Positions 45,088 to 54,400 of a stretch of DNA of 64,000 bases are shown in pieces. Origin of the DNA: Pedobacter nanyangensis. Lineage in GTDB: Bacteria > Bacteroidota > Bacteroidia > Sphingobacteriales > Sphingobacteriaceae. The position numbers and the translations under genes are program-made. The notes below the pieces were generated by a model. The model was given only the letters and a program-made list of their open reading frames with translations. It had not been told where the DNA came from and did no database searches. The stretch lies in assembly GCF_003313505.1 (NCBI RefSeq), contig NZ_QMHO01000004.1:104868-168867 (forward strand), given 5' to 3'. Position 1 is the stretch's first letter; each line of letters begins with the position of its first letter.

Positions 45088-45459
45088 TTTGCCATTGGAG
45101 GTAAGTACTGAGTATCAAGAATTAACACTAAACCTTGCAGGTTTGCTAGACAACAGCACTATATTATTATTTTTTTTTGAAAAGCACTTCCATCGCAACG
45201 ATGTTAAACCCCTCGGGCTTTTTGCTACAATCTTTTTGTTTTTTTTTGTCATTGTGAACGTCAGCAAAAAACCCTAAGCTATTGCACATCAACAGGATAT
45301 TCCTCGCCCCGATAAAAAAACAAAAAGTATTTCCGCTTCAATCCCGTTTAATTTACAAAGCCAGTTTTTCAAACGGTGCAAGCGCAGGGTTTGTTATACC
45401 AAAAGACTGACGAAGTTTTTGAAAACTTTGTAAGCCCAACAATCAAAATTATTAATCTT
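45088..45459. other. Intergenic region between two minus-strand genes
   Basis: No gene is apparent. The stretch holds one copy of a second repeat family (45217-45341, listed separately) and T-rich runs at about 45168-45182 and 45231-45250. Confidence 0.5.
45217..45341. repeat. Dispersed repeat family 2, copy 1
   Basis: GCTTTnnGCTACAATCTTTTT (45217-45237) and, 84 bases further, an AAAAAGTATTTCCnCTnCAA element (45322-45341). The same two ends occur in the same order at 63888-64000, with unrelated sequence between. Confidence 0.65.
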
Positions 45460-46164
45460 TCAATACGCCAAAAAGAAATCTTTAAGCAACAACTCATATG
45501 CTTTGGTATATTTCTTCTCGCTTTCGTAGATCGTGAAATCCTCTTCTATCTCAGAAGATTTTTCTCGCCCCAAACAAACAATGCGCCTAAATTCTGGCTT
45601 GGTAGCATCGGAGTGCAATTTAACTAAACGGGATGGGAACAAACCTTCCAGCTTAGCTTTGTGCACCAAGTCCTGGGCCTGCTTAACAGGTAAAACTACC
45701 CAAAAACAACCATCTGAACTTAGCAACCCGGCCACTTTCTTAATCAAATCACCAAAAAAAGCATCGCTTGCATGCCTCGCCATTTCCTTCTTTTTTTCCA
45801 CATTTTTAAGATCGTTCACAAAAAAGGGAGGATTGCTTACAATAAGGTCAAACTTTTCTGAACTGGTGTATTGCTCAATTGCCGTATGGTGAATGGACAA
45901 GCGTCCACGGAAAACTGAATTTTGAAAGTTTCTTTCAGCCGTTATGGAAGCCTGCTCATCGATCTCTACGGCATGCACTTGGGCCTCGGAAAAACGTTGT
46001 GCCAACATTAATGCAATTACGCCAGTGCCTGTGCCAATATCCAATATCCGTTGCGGCCCCTGCTGTTTGGCCATTGCTCCCAACAATACCCCATCTGTAT
46101 TGATCCGCATGGCACAGCCACTTTGGTCAACTTCAAACTGTTTAAAACGAAAAATATGCTTCAT
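45460..46164 (-). CDS. trmN6: tRNA1(Val) adenine-37 N6-methyltransferase TrmN6
   Basis: The 234-residue product is a Rossmann methyltransferase: SAM site ILDIGTGTGVIALMLA (near residue 41), a VEIDE acidic loop, and the N6-adenine motif IVSNPPFF. The N-terminal FRFKQFEVDQSGCAMRINTDGVLLG is typical of YfiC/TrmN6, which modifies A37 of tRNA-Val. The VOC gene stops one base before its start, so the two probably form one transcript. Confidence 0.85.
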   Translation of the reverse strand: MKHIFRFKQFEVDQSGCAMRINTDGVLLGAMAKQQGPQRILDIGTGTGVIALMLAQRFSEAQVHAVEIDEQASITAERNFQNSVFRGRLSIHHTAIEQYTSSEKFDLIVSNPPFFVNDLKNVEKKKEMARHASDAFFGDLIKKVAGLLSSDGCFWVVLPVKQAQDLVHKAKLEGLFPSRLVKLHSDATKPEFRRIVCLGREKSSEIEEDFTIYESEKKYTKAYELLLKDFFLAY

Positions 46165-46165
46165 C

Positions 46166-46549
46166 TTATTTTTGGTAGACTTCTAAAGGCAACCCATCAG
46201 GATCGGTAAAAAAAGTAAATTGCTTCCCGGTAAATTCATCAATTCTTACGGGCTCAGCCGCAATTCCTTTCCCATTCAGCTCAGCAACTGTTGCAGCCAC
46301 GTCATCTACCTCAAAAGCCAAATGCCTTAGCCCTTGCGCCTCTGGCCGCGAAGGCCTTGCCGGTGGATTTTCAAAAGAGAACAATTCGATTTGATAAACA
46401 CCATTGATGGCCAAATCCAACTTCCACGATTTACGCTCCTCACGATAAACTTCGCCAAGCACTTCAAAGCCTAATTTATTGACATAAAAATCTTTAGACC
46501 GTTCATAATCTGAACAAATAATAGCAATATGATGAATACGTTTAAACAC
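46166..46549 (-). CDS. VOC-family protein (YaeR/GloA2-like)
   Basis: The 127-residue protein starts at a GTG and shows the fold's metal ligands: IHHIAIICSDYERSKDFYVN at the N-terminus, QIELFSF in the middle, HLAFEVDD and FFTDPDGLPLEVYQ at the C-terminus. It is close to YaeR/GloA2, lyase or thiol-transferase-like enzymes of uncertain substrate. It is upstream of trmN6 in the same transcript. Confidence 0.82.
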   Translation of the reverse strand: MFKRIHHIAIICSDYERSKDFYVNKLGFEVLGEVYREERKSWKLDLAINGVYQIELFSFENPPARPSRPEAQGLRHLAFEVDDVAATVAELNGKGIAAEPVRIDEFTGKQFTFFTDPDGLPLEVYQK

Positions 46550-46697
46550 TTCTTAATTTACGATTTTAGATTGACGAATGACGATTGAAAGATCCAAATA
46601 TCCGTTAACTTTCCAACATTATAACTTTTCAATTTTCAACATCCAAATTACACAAGAAATAAACCCAAAAACAGCGAAATTTCTCCTAAAAAAAACC

Positions 46698-46705
46698 TAA
46701 ATTTG
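46698..46705 (+). promoter_or_regulatory. -7 box TAAATTTG before purL
   Basis: A perfect TAnnTTTG match 18 bases before the purL ATG. The -33 element is not evident. Confidence 0.45.
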
Positions 46706-46723
46706 CGTCTTCAAAAAATAAGC

Positions 46724-49700
46724 ATGATTCATTTCTTTTTAGGTCAATCCGACGAGGTTTTTGTTGTACAAACAAACCATACTTTATCCCAAACTGATAC
46801 AGAAAAACTAGCGTGGCTTTTTGGCGGAGCTAAATGGAGCGCCGAAAATACTTTAGCCGGCTTTTTTGTTGGTCCAAGAGCGGCCATGATTACCCCTTGG
46901 AGCACCAATGCCGTAGAAATTACGCAAAACATGAGCATGGAGGGCATCATCAGAATTGAAGAATTCAAGAAAGTTGATGAAGGTTTTTCGGCTTATGACC
47001 CCATGCTTTCGCAAAAATACCAAGGAATTGATCAGGATGTTTTTACCATAAACATCCAGCCTGAGCCTATTTTAGAGATCACGGACATTGCCGCCTACAA
47101 CAAGCAAGAGGGCTTATCCTTAAGTGACGAAGAAGTAGATTATTTAAATGGATTGGCCAAAAAACTGGGAAGGCCGTTAACAGATTCCGAAGTTTTTGGT
47201 TTTTCACAAGTAAACTCTGAGCACTGCCGTCACAAAATTTTCAATGGTCAATTTGTCATTGATGGCGTAGCACAACCAACTTCGTTGTTTAAACTCATCA
47301 AAAAAACTTCAGAAACACATCCAAACGACATTGTTTCGGCATATAAAGATAACGTGGCTTTTGTAAAGGGCCCAAAAGTGCAGCAATTTGCACCGTCTAA
47401 ACCCGATGAGCCATCGTTTTACGAGACTAAAGATTTTGATTCAGTTATTTCTTTAAAAGCTGAAACCCATAATTTCCCTACCACGGTGGAACCATTTAAT
47501 GGTGCTGCTACCGGCTCTGGGGGTGAAATTAGAGACCGCTTGGCTGGTGGCCAAGGCTCATTGCCTTTGGCAGGAACGGCAGTTTACATGACGGCCCTTT
47601 CCCGTTTGGAAGAAAATCGCCCTTGGGAAAAAGGAGTAGAGGAACGCAAATGGCTATACCAAACCCCAATGGATATCTTGATCAAAGCTTCCAACGGAGC
47701 TTCTGATTTTGGAAACAAGTTCGGTCAGCCACTTATTACAGGTTCTGTGTTGACTTTCGAGCACGAAGAACACAACCGTAAGTTAGGTTTCGACAAAGTA
47801 ATTATGCTTGCTGGTGGTATTGGCTACGGCAAAATAGATCAGGCTAAAAAACAAGAGCCAAAAACTGGCGACAACATTGTGGTTTTAGGCGGCGAAAATT
47901 ACCGTATTGGCATGGGCGGTGCGGCGGTTTCTTCGGCCGATACTGGCGAACATGGCTCAGGCATTGAATTAAATGCCATCCAACGTTCTAACCCTGAAAT
48001 GCAAAAACGTGCAGCCAATGCAGTACGTGCCATGGTAGAAAGCGACCATAACACCATCGTATCTATTCACGATCACGGTGCGGGTGGTCACTTAAACTGT
48101 CTATCGGAATTGGTAGAGGCTACTGGTGGTAAAATTGATTTAGATAAATTGCCTGTGGGCGATCCTACCCTATCTGCAAAAGAAATTATCGGTAACGAGT
48201 CTCAAGAGCGTATGGGCTTGGTAATTGGGGAAGAACATATTGCCACCCTACAAAAAATTGCCGACCGTGAGCGTTCGCCAATGTACACCGTAGGAAAAGT
48301 GACTGGCGATCATCGTTTTACTTTCGAATCGGCCACTACGGGTGTTAAACCTATGGATTTAGCACTTAGCGACATGTTTGGCAGTTCTCCAAAAATGATC
48401 ATGGAAGATAAAACCGTTGACCATCAGTATGCAGCAGTAGCTTACAACCAAGATAAAATCAACGAGTATTTAGAGCAAGTGCTTCAATTAGAAGCCGTGG
48501 CTTGTAAAGACTGGTTAACAAATAAAGTAGACAGATGTGTGGGTGGCCGTGTTGCCAAACAGCAATGTGCTGGTCCATTGCAATTGCCTTTGAACAACGT
48601 AGGCGTAATGGCTTTGGATTTCCAAGGCAAAGAAGGTATCGCCACTTCGGTAGGCCATGCTCCTCTTTCCGCTTTGATTGATGCGGGTGCCGGCAGCAGA
48701 ATTGCGATTGCCGAATCTTTATCAAACATTGTTTGGGCGCCGCTAAAAGATGGCTTAAAAAGTGTTTCACTTTCGGCCAACTGGATGTGGGCTTGTAAAA
48801 ACGAAGGGGAAGATGCCCGTTTGTACCAAGCAGTTCAAGCCTGTTCAGATTTTGCCATCGATTTAGGAATCAATATCCCAACAGGCAAGGATTCGCTTTC
48901 GATGAAGCAGAAATATAAAGATGGCGATGTCATTGCTCCTGGAACGGTAATTATTTCGGCAGCTGGGAACTGTAACGACATCACCCAAGTAGTAGAGCCC
49001 GTTTTACAGAAAGATGGCGGTAACATCTATTACATCAACTTAAGTAACGATGCTTATAAATTGGGCGGCTCTTCTTTCGCTCAAATCTTGAATAAAATTG
49101 GCAGTGAAACTCCTGATGTAAAAGATGCTGCTCAATTTAGCACCGCTTTTAACGCAGTTCAGGATTTAATCAAAGCTGGAAAAATTAAAGCCGGCCACGA
49201 CGTAGGCAGCGGTGGTTTAATCACCACGCTTTTAGAGATGTGCTTTGCAGATCAAAACTTAGGTGCAAACCTTGATTTAACTTCCCTAGGTGAAACCGAC
49301 GCTTTAAAGGTATTATTTGCAGAGAATATCAGTTTGGTTTTCCAAGCAGATGAAAGTGTGGAAGCTGCTTTAACTGCTAAAGGAGTTAAGTTCCATAAAA
49401 TTGGAACGGCCACCAACCAATCAACTTTGAATGTGGCAAACGGTTCACAAAACTATTCGTTCGATATTAAACATCTGCGTGATGTTTGGTATAAAACTTC
49501 TTACTTGCTTGACCGCAAACAAAGTGGTGAAGTAAAAGCCAAAGAACGTTTCGACAATTATAAAAACCAACCACTAAAATTCAATTTCCCAGCTCAATTT
49601 GATGGTAAAAAGCCTGTAATTGATGCGAGCAAACCTCGTCCAAAAGCGGCTATTTTACGTGAAAAAGGCAGTAACTCTGAACGTGAGGTAGCTAACGCGA

Positions 49701-50389
49701 TGTATTTAGCGGGCTTTGACGTGAAAGATGTTCACATGACCGATTTAATTTCGGGCCGCGAAACTTTGGAGGATATCCAATTTATTGGTGCCGTTGGTGG
49801 TTTCTCCAACTCAGATGTACTAGGTTCTGCAAAAGGTTGGGCAGGTGCATTTTTGTATAACGAAAAAGCTCGTGTGGCTTTAGAGAATTTCTTCAGCAGA
49901 GAAGATACTTTATCGGTAGGTATTTGTAACGGTTGCCAATTGTTCATCGAATTGGGACTGATCAACAAAAACCACGAAGTAAAACCCAAAATGCTCCATA
50001 ACGACAGCCATAAACACGAAAGTGTGTTCACTTCGTTAGTGGTTCAGGAAAATAACTCTGTGATGTTGTCATCCTTAGCGGGAAGCACCATTGGGGTTTG
50101 GGTGTCGCATGGCGAAGGAAAATTCCAATTGCCTTACGAAGAATCGAAATATCAAATCGTTTCCAAATATGGATATGAGCAATATCCCGCCAGTCCAAAT
50201 GGTTCTGACTACAACACTGCCATGATGTGCGACGATAGCGGAAGGCACTTGGTGATGATGCCTCACATTGAGCGTTCCTTATTCCAATGGCACTGGGCAC
50301 ACTACCCTGCCGGCCGTAAAGACGAGGTTTCTCCATGGATGGAAGCTTTTGTAAATGCCAGAAAGTGGCTGGAAAACCGTCAGAAATAA
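46724..50389 (+). CDS. purL: Phosphoribosylformylglycinamidine synthase (large type)
   Basis: The 1221-residue enzyme carries out the fourth step of purine synthesis (FGAR + Gln + ATP to FGAM). It is the large, one-chain form: PurS-like N-terminus, FGAM synthase core (ETHNFPTTVEPFNGAATGSGG, MVESDHNTIVSIHDHGAGGH) and a C-terminal class I glutaminase with the Cys nucleophile in VGICNGCQLF (Cys1068) and HIERSLFQWHW. The ATG at 46724 is the usual start; an in-frame TTG at 46703 lies inside the promoter region. A terminator follows. Confidence 0.96.
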   Translation: MIHFFLGQSDEVFVVQTNHTLSQTDTEKLAWLFGGAKWSAENTLAGFFVGPRAAMITPWSTNAVEITQNMSMEGIIRIEEFKKVDEGFSAYDPMLSQKYQGIDQDVFTINIQPEPILEITDIAAYNKQEGLSLSDEEVDYLNGLAKKLGRPLTDSEVFGFSQVNSEHCRHKIFNGQFVIDGVAQPTSLFKLIKKTSETHPNDIVSAYKDNVAFVKGPKVQQFAPSKPDEPSFYETKDFDSVISLKAETHNFPTTVEPFNGAATGSGGEIRDRLAGGQGSLPLAGTAVYMTALSRLEENRPWEKGVEERKWLYQTPMDILIKASNGASDFGNKFGQPLITGSVLTFEHEEHNRKLGFDKVIMLAGGIGYGKIDQAKKQEPKTGDNIVVLGGENYRIGMGGAAVSSADTGEHGSGIELNAIQRSNPEMQKRAANAVRAMVESDHNTIVSIHDHGAGGHLNCLSELVEATGGKIDLDKLPVGDPTLSAKEIIGNESQERMGLVIGEEHIATLQKIADRERSPMYTVGKVTGDHRFTFESATTGVKPMDLALSDMFGSSPKMIMEDKTVDHQYAAVAYNQDKINEYLEQVLQLEAVACKDWLTNKVDRCVGGRVAKQQCAGPLQLPLNNVGVMALDFQGKEGIATSVGHAPLSALIDAGAGSRIAIAESLSNIVWAPLKDGLKSVSLSANWMWACKNEGEDARLYQAVQACSDFAIDLGINIPTGKDSLSMKQKYKDGDVIAPGTVIISAAGNCNDITQVVEPVLQKDGGNIYYINLSNDAYKLGGSSFAQILNKIGSETPDVKDAAQFSTAFNAVQDLIKAGKIKAGHDVGSGGLITTLLEMCFADQNLGANLDLTSLGETDALKVLFAENISLVFQADESVEAALTAKGVKFHKIGTATNQSTLNVANGSQNYSFDIKHLRDVWYKTSYLLDRKQSGEVKAKERFDNYKNQPLKFNFPAQFDGKKPVIDASKPRPKAAILREKGSNSEREVANAMYLAGFDVKDVHMTDLISGRETLEDIQFIGAVGGFSNSDVLGSAKGWAGAFLYNEKARVALENFFSREDTLSVGICNGCQLFIELGLINKNHEVKPKMLHNDSHKHESVFTSLVVQENNSVMLSSLAGSTIGVWVSHGEGKFQLPYEESKYQIVSKYGYEQYPASPNGSDYNTAMMCDDSGRHLVMMPHIERSLFQWHWAHYPAGRKDEVSPWMEAFVNARKWLENRQK

Positions 50390-50395
50390 TATTCC

Positions 50396-50431
50396 ATCGC
50401 CCGCTTAGCCTGTAAGCGGGCGATTTTTTTT
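50396..50431 (+). terminator. Intrinsic terminator after purL
   Basis: A 12-bp perfect stem ATCGCCCGCTTA / TAAGCGGGCGAT followed by an eight-T run. Confidence 0.9.
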
Positions 50432-50504
50432 GATAATTAACCTCGATCAAACAAATTAAAAATCTATTTTTAGGTAACTTACCTGCCATAATCAGTACAA
50501 AAAA

Positions 50505-51428
50505 ATGGATTTAAGCGTTGTAATGGCTGTTTATAATGGCGAAAAATATATCAAAGAAGCCATTGATAGTGTATTAAACCAAAGTTATACCGGCTTTGAA
50601 TTCATCATTGTTAACGACGGCTCCAGCGATCGTACCCTAGCAATCATTCAATCATATAACGATCCCAGGATAAAAGTCATCAGCCATGAAAATGTGGGAC
50701 ATGCTAAGTCCCTGAACATAGGCATTAAGGCCGCAAGAGGCAAATATATTGCCCGTTTAGATGCAGACGACAGATGCCATCAAGAGCGATTTTCCACGCA
50801 AATGGATTTCCTTTGCAATCATCCAGATCTTGTTTTGCTTGGTACCAACGCCCATGTGATAGATGATGATGGAAATTTTCTTTACACCAGTAAACTACTG
50901 CAAACTATTGAAAAGGCGGAAATATTTGAAGACCAAAACCCCTTCATCAGCAGCAGTGTGGTTTTTAAGATGGAAACATACCTTAAATGTGGAGGCTATA
51001 ATGAAGAGATCATTCATCATTTTGAAGATAAGTTGTTATGGGCCGAGATGTTTCAATACGGAAAATTGGCCAATTTGGACAAAGCGCTGGTAGACTACAG
51101 GCTAACTCCTTACAGTGCTTCTAACAAAACAAAAAAGCTATACCGTAAGCAAAAAGAAATAAGCAACCTTTATTTAAAGGGCAAAAGCCTCCAAAAAAAC
51201 GAACTAGATCAATTCCTATCGCTAACAAAACTAAGCAAACGCCAAAAAAAATCGCTATACCACAATCGTATAGCGGGTATTTATCTTACCCGGCACCAAA
51301 ACAAGAGATTGGCTTTTCAGCATTTGCTACAGTCTATTAAGGTACAACCTTTTAATTTAGGTGCCATAAAATTATTTCTTTATAGCTTCTTGATAAAGCG
51401 AGCTTCAAAAAACCAAAATATTCAATAA
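50505..51428 (+). CDS. Family 2 glycosyltransferase
   Basis: The 307-residue enzyme has the GT-A fold features: VVMAVYNGEKYIKEAIDSVL at the N-terminus, IVNDGSSDRTL, and the metal site ARLDADDRC (near residue 86). The C-terminal 60 residues are helical and basic, of the sort that docks to the membrane. It transfers a sugar from a nucleotide donor to a lipid or protein acceptor. It lies 14 bases before the C25 sortase gene on the same strand. Confidence 0.87.
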   Translation: MDLSVVMAVYNGEKYIKEAIDSVLNQSYTGFEFIIVNDGSSDRTLAIIQSYNDPRIKVISHENVGHAKSLNIGIKAARGKYIARLDADDRCHQERFSTQMDFLCNHPDLVLLGTNAHVIDDDGNFLYTSKLLQTIEKAEIFEDQNPFISSSVVFKMETYLKCGGYNEEIIHHFEDKLLWAEMFQYGKLANLDKALVDYRLTPYSASNKTKKLYRKQKEISNLYLKGKSLQKNELDQFLSLTKLSKRQKKSLYHNRIAGIYLTRHQNKRLAFQHLLQSIKVQPFNLGAIKLFLYSFLIKRASKNQNIQ

Positions 51429-51441
51429 ATTAGCAGATGGT

Positions 51442-54400
51442 ATGCTATTTAAAAAATCCATTATGAGGCTCTTTCTTTGTTTTTTCCTGCTCCTATTATC
51501 CAACATTGTTTTTGGCCAAGGCACGTTTGGGAACGAATGGATTAAGGACGGGCAGAAATATCTAAGGATAAAAGTATCTGAAGATGGTGTGTACCGCATT
51601 TCATACAGCCAACTGTCTGGCGTAGGTTTTTTGGCCAACAATCCAAATCCTAAGAATTTCCAGATCTTTTATAGAGGTATTGAAATACCATTGTACATCG
51701 AGGGCGAAACCGATAACCTATTTGAAAACGGGGATTTTATTGAATTTAGCGGCAAAAGAAATGACGGAAAACTAGATCAAGCCCTGTACAATCCAAGTAA
51801 TCAGCAACCAAACCCAGAAATTAGCCTTTTTACCGATGATGCTTATTATTTTTTAACCATAGGCACTGCAAATGGCAAAAGATACACCAACACCTCGCTT
51901 GCTGCAGGCAGTTTAACATCCGAATCATTTATTAGTTATACGGCATCTTTAAACCTTGCCCAAAACTATAATCCCGCGGCCCTGCTCATTGATCAGATGT
52001 CGCTGTCAGAATATCAGGCGGCAGAAGGCTACATGGGCAACATGTATGCCATTGGCACCACGCAAAGCTACAGCCTGGCAACGCCAAATGCCTACAGTAC
52101 CGCCAGCCTTACCCCAACACTTTCCTATTATGTGGCCGGAAGGTCAAATGCAAACTCTACTGATCCGGCGGGCAATAATCACCATCTTAACGTAAGTATT
52201 GGCAATACCGTTTTGGGCGATGCCAAATTTAAAGGCTATGCTTTTACAACTGCTGTTGCCAACCTTACTTATAACCTCATTGGCAACACTACTAGCGTTA
52301 ATTTTTCTTCTATCAACGATTTGGGTGCAGTTACCGACTATCAATCGGTAGCTTATGCCCGCATTACCTATGCCCGTGGATTAGATGGCACGGGAATTGG
52401 TTTTTTACCTTTTAAAATAGCCACCAACAACCCCGAAGCTTTACTTAATTTCAACAACGCCAATTGGAATGAGGCTTATATTTTAGACGAAGTTAACCAG
52501 TTCAGATATATCGGATCAAAATCCGGAGCCACCACAAGCTTTGTGGTAAAGAACACGGCAAGCGAGCTCGTACTATGCAACAACAACGGATATAAAACGC
52601 CCGTGGTTGAAAGCATAAGCATGAACCCGATAAAAGCGGCTTCAAACCAGGCAAAGCTTTTGATTATTACGCATAAAAATTTAATGGACGGAGCAAATGA
52701 GTATGCGGCATACAAAATATCAAAAGGCTTTAATACCGCCATAGTAACTACCGAGGATTTGTATAACCAGTTTTACTATGGGCAGCACCATCCTTTGGCC
52801 ATCAAAAATTTTGTACGCTACCTCATGAGCGGCGCAACAATCAGGCCCGAATACTTATTGCTGCTGGGCAAAGGTTACGAATTGCCCAGGCTAAGGCTTG
52901 ATGACGATCTGGTGCCAACCATGGGCTATCCTCCTTCCGATACCTATTTAACTTCCGAAATTGTGGACAATACCATGGCCCCAGCCTTAGCTACCGGCCG
53001 TGTGCCCGCCAAAACCAATGACGATGTACGTACTTATTTAAACAAATTGAAGCAGTATGACCAGCAAGACAATTTTATCTGGAGAAAAAACATCATCAAC
53101 ATTACAGGTGGCGCAAACAACTCGGAAGATATTTCTTTCTCGGGATACCTGAAGAATTTATCTGCCATAGCCGACAAAGAATACTTCGGGGCCAAAACAA
53201 TCAACTATTATAAATCGGTAACCGATCCGGTAACCGATAACCTCATGGCCAAAATAAGCGGCAATATTAATGATGGGGTGAGCGTGTTAAATTTTTTGGG
53301 CCATGGAAGTACCACTACCACGGCAGTATCCATCGGAAATCCATCTTTTTTAAACAACAGCAATAAGTTACTATTGTATATCATTAATGGATGTAGTACG
53401 GGCAATGCTTTTGTAAATGGATCATTGGGCGAAGATTATATTTTCCAGAACAACAAAGGCGCTATTGCATGGTTTGGCGCCAGTAGCCAAGGCTTGGCCT
53501 CATACCTTTATAACTATACGCGTCTTTTCTACCAAAATGCGTTCAACACTAACTATGGAGGTTCAATTGCGCAAAATATGGCTAGGGCCGCCAGAGCCTA
53601 CCAGCACCCTAGTGATACTTGGAACTGGGCACATTTAAGGCAGTACGTGCTGCTGGGCGATCCTACGGTTAGCCTTTATTCTCCTTCTTTACCAGACTAT
53701 GAAATCAAAAATGAAGATATCGGGCTACAAGATCAAAATGTAACGGTTAACTCGCCAAGCATTAAATTATTCACCATCGTTAAAAACATTGGCAAATCTA
53801 CCTCAAACAATATCCCTGTACTGGTAACCAGAACATTGCCTAACAATACCATTCATCGCTATCCTGTTTTTTCGTATGAAAAAGTGTTAAATACCGACAC
53901 GGTAATTATAGAGCTGGATAACACACTGCCCAATGTTGCGGGCAACAATAAATTTACCATAGCCATTGATCCTGAAAATACCATTGAAGAACTCAGCAAA
54001 GCCAACAATACTGCCGAATTTAGCTACCTCATCAGATCTACGGGAATTACTTTAATATCACCCACGGAATTTGCCATCACCAATGAGGCAGCCCCTAGCC
54101 TAAAAATTCAAGCTAACGATATTTTCAGCAAAGAACAGCAGTATGTATTTGAGATTGATACGGTAAAAACCTTCAATAGCAATTGGAAAAAAACATCTCC
54201 CAACGTTAATGGCAATGCTTTTATCAGCTGGAAGCCTAGCGCACTTTTTGAAAGTGGAAAAGTTTATTACTGGAGGGCCAAGCAGGCAGACAACCAAAAT
54301 AGCGATTGGCAAAGCAGCTCGTTCGCTTATATGAGCAATATTTCAAATGGCTGGAACCAGTCGCATTATCAGCAGTATGACGAAATCACTTTAAAAAACA

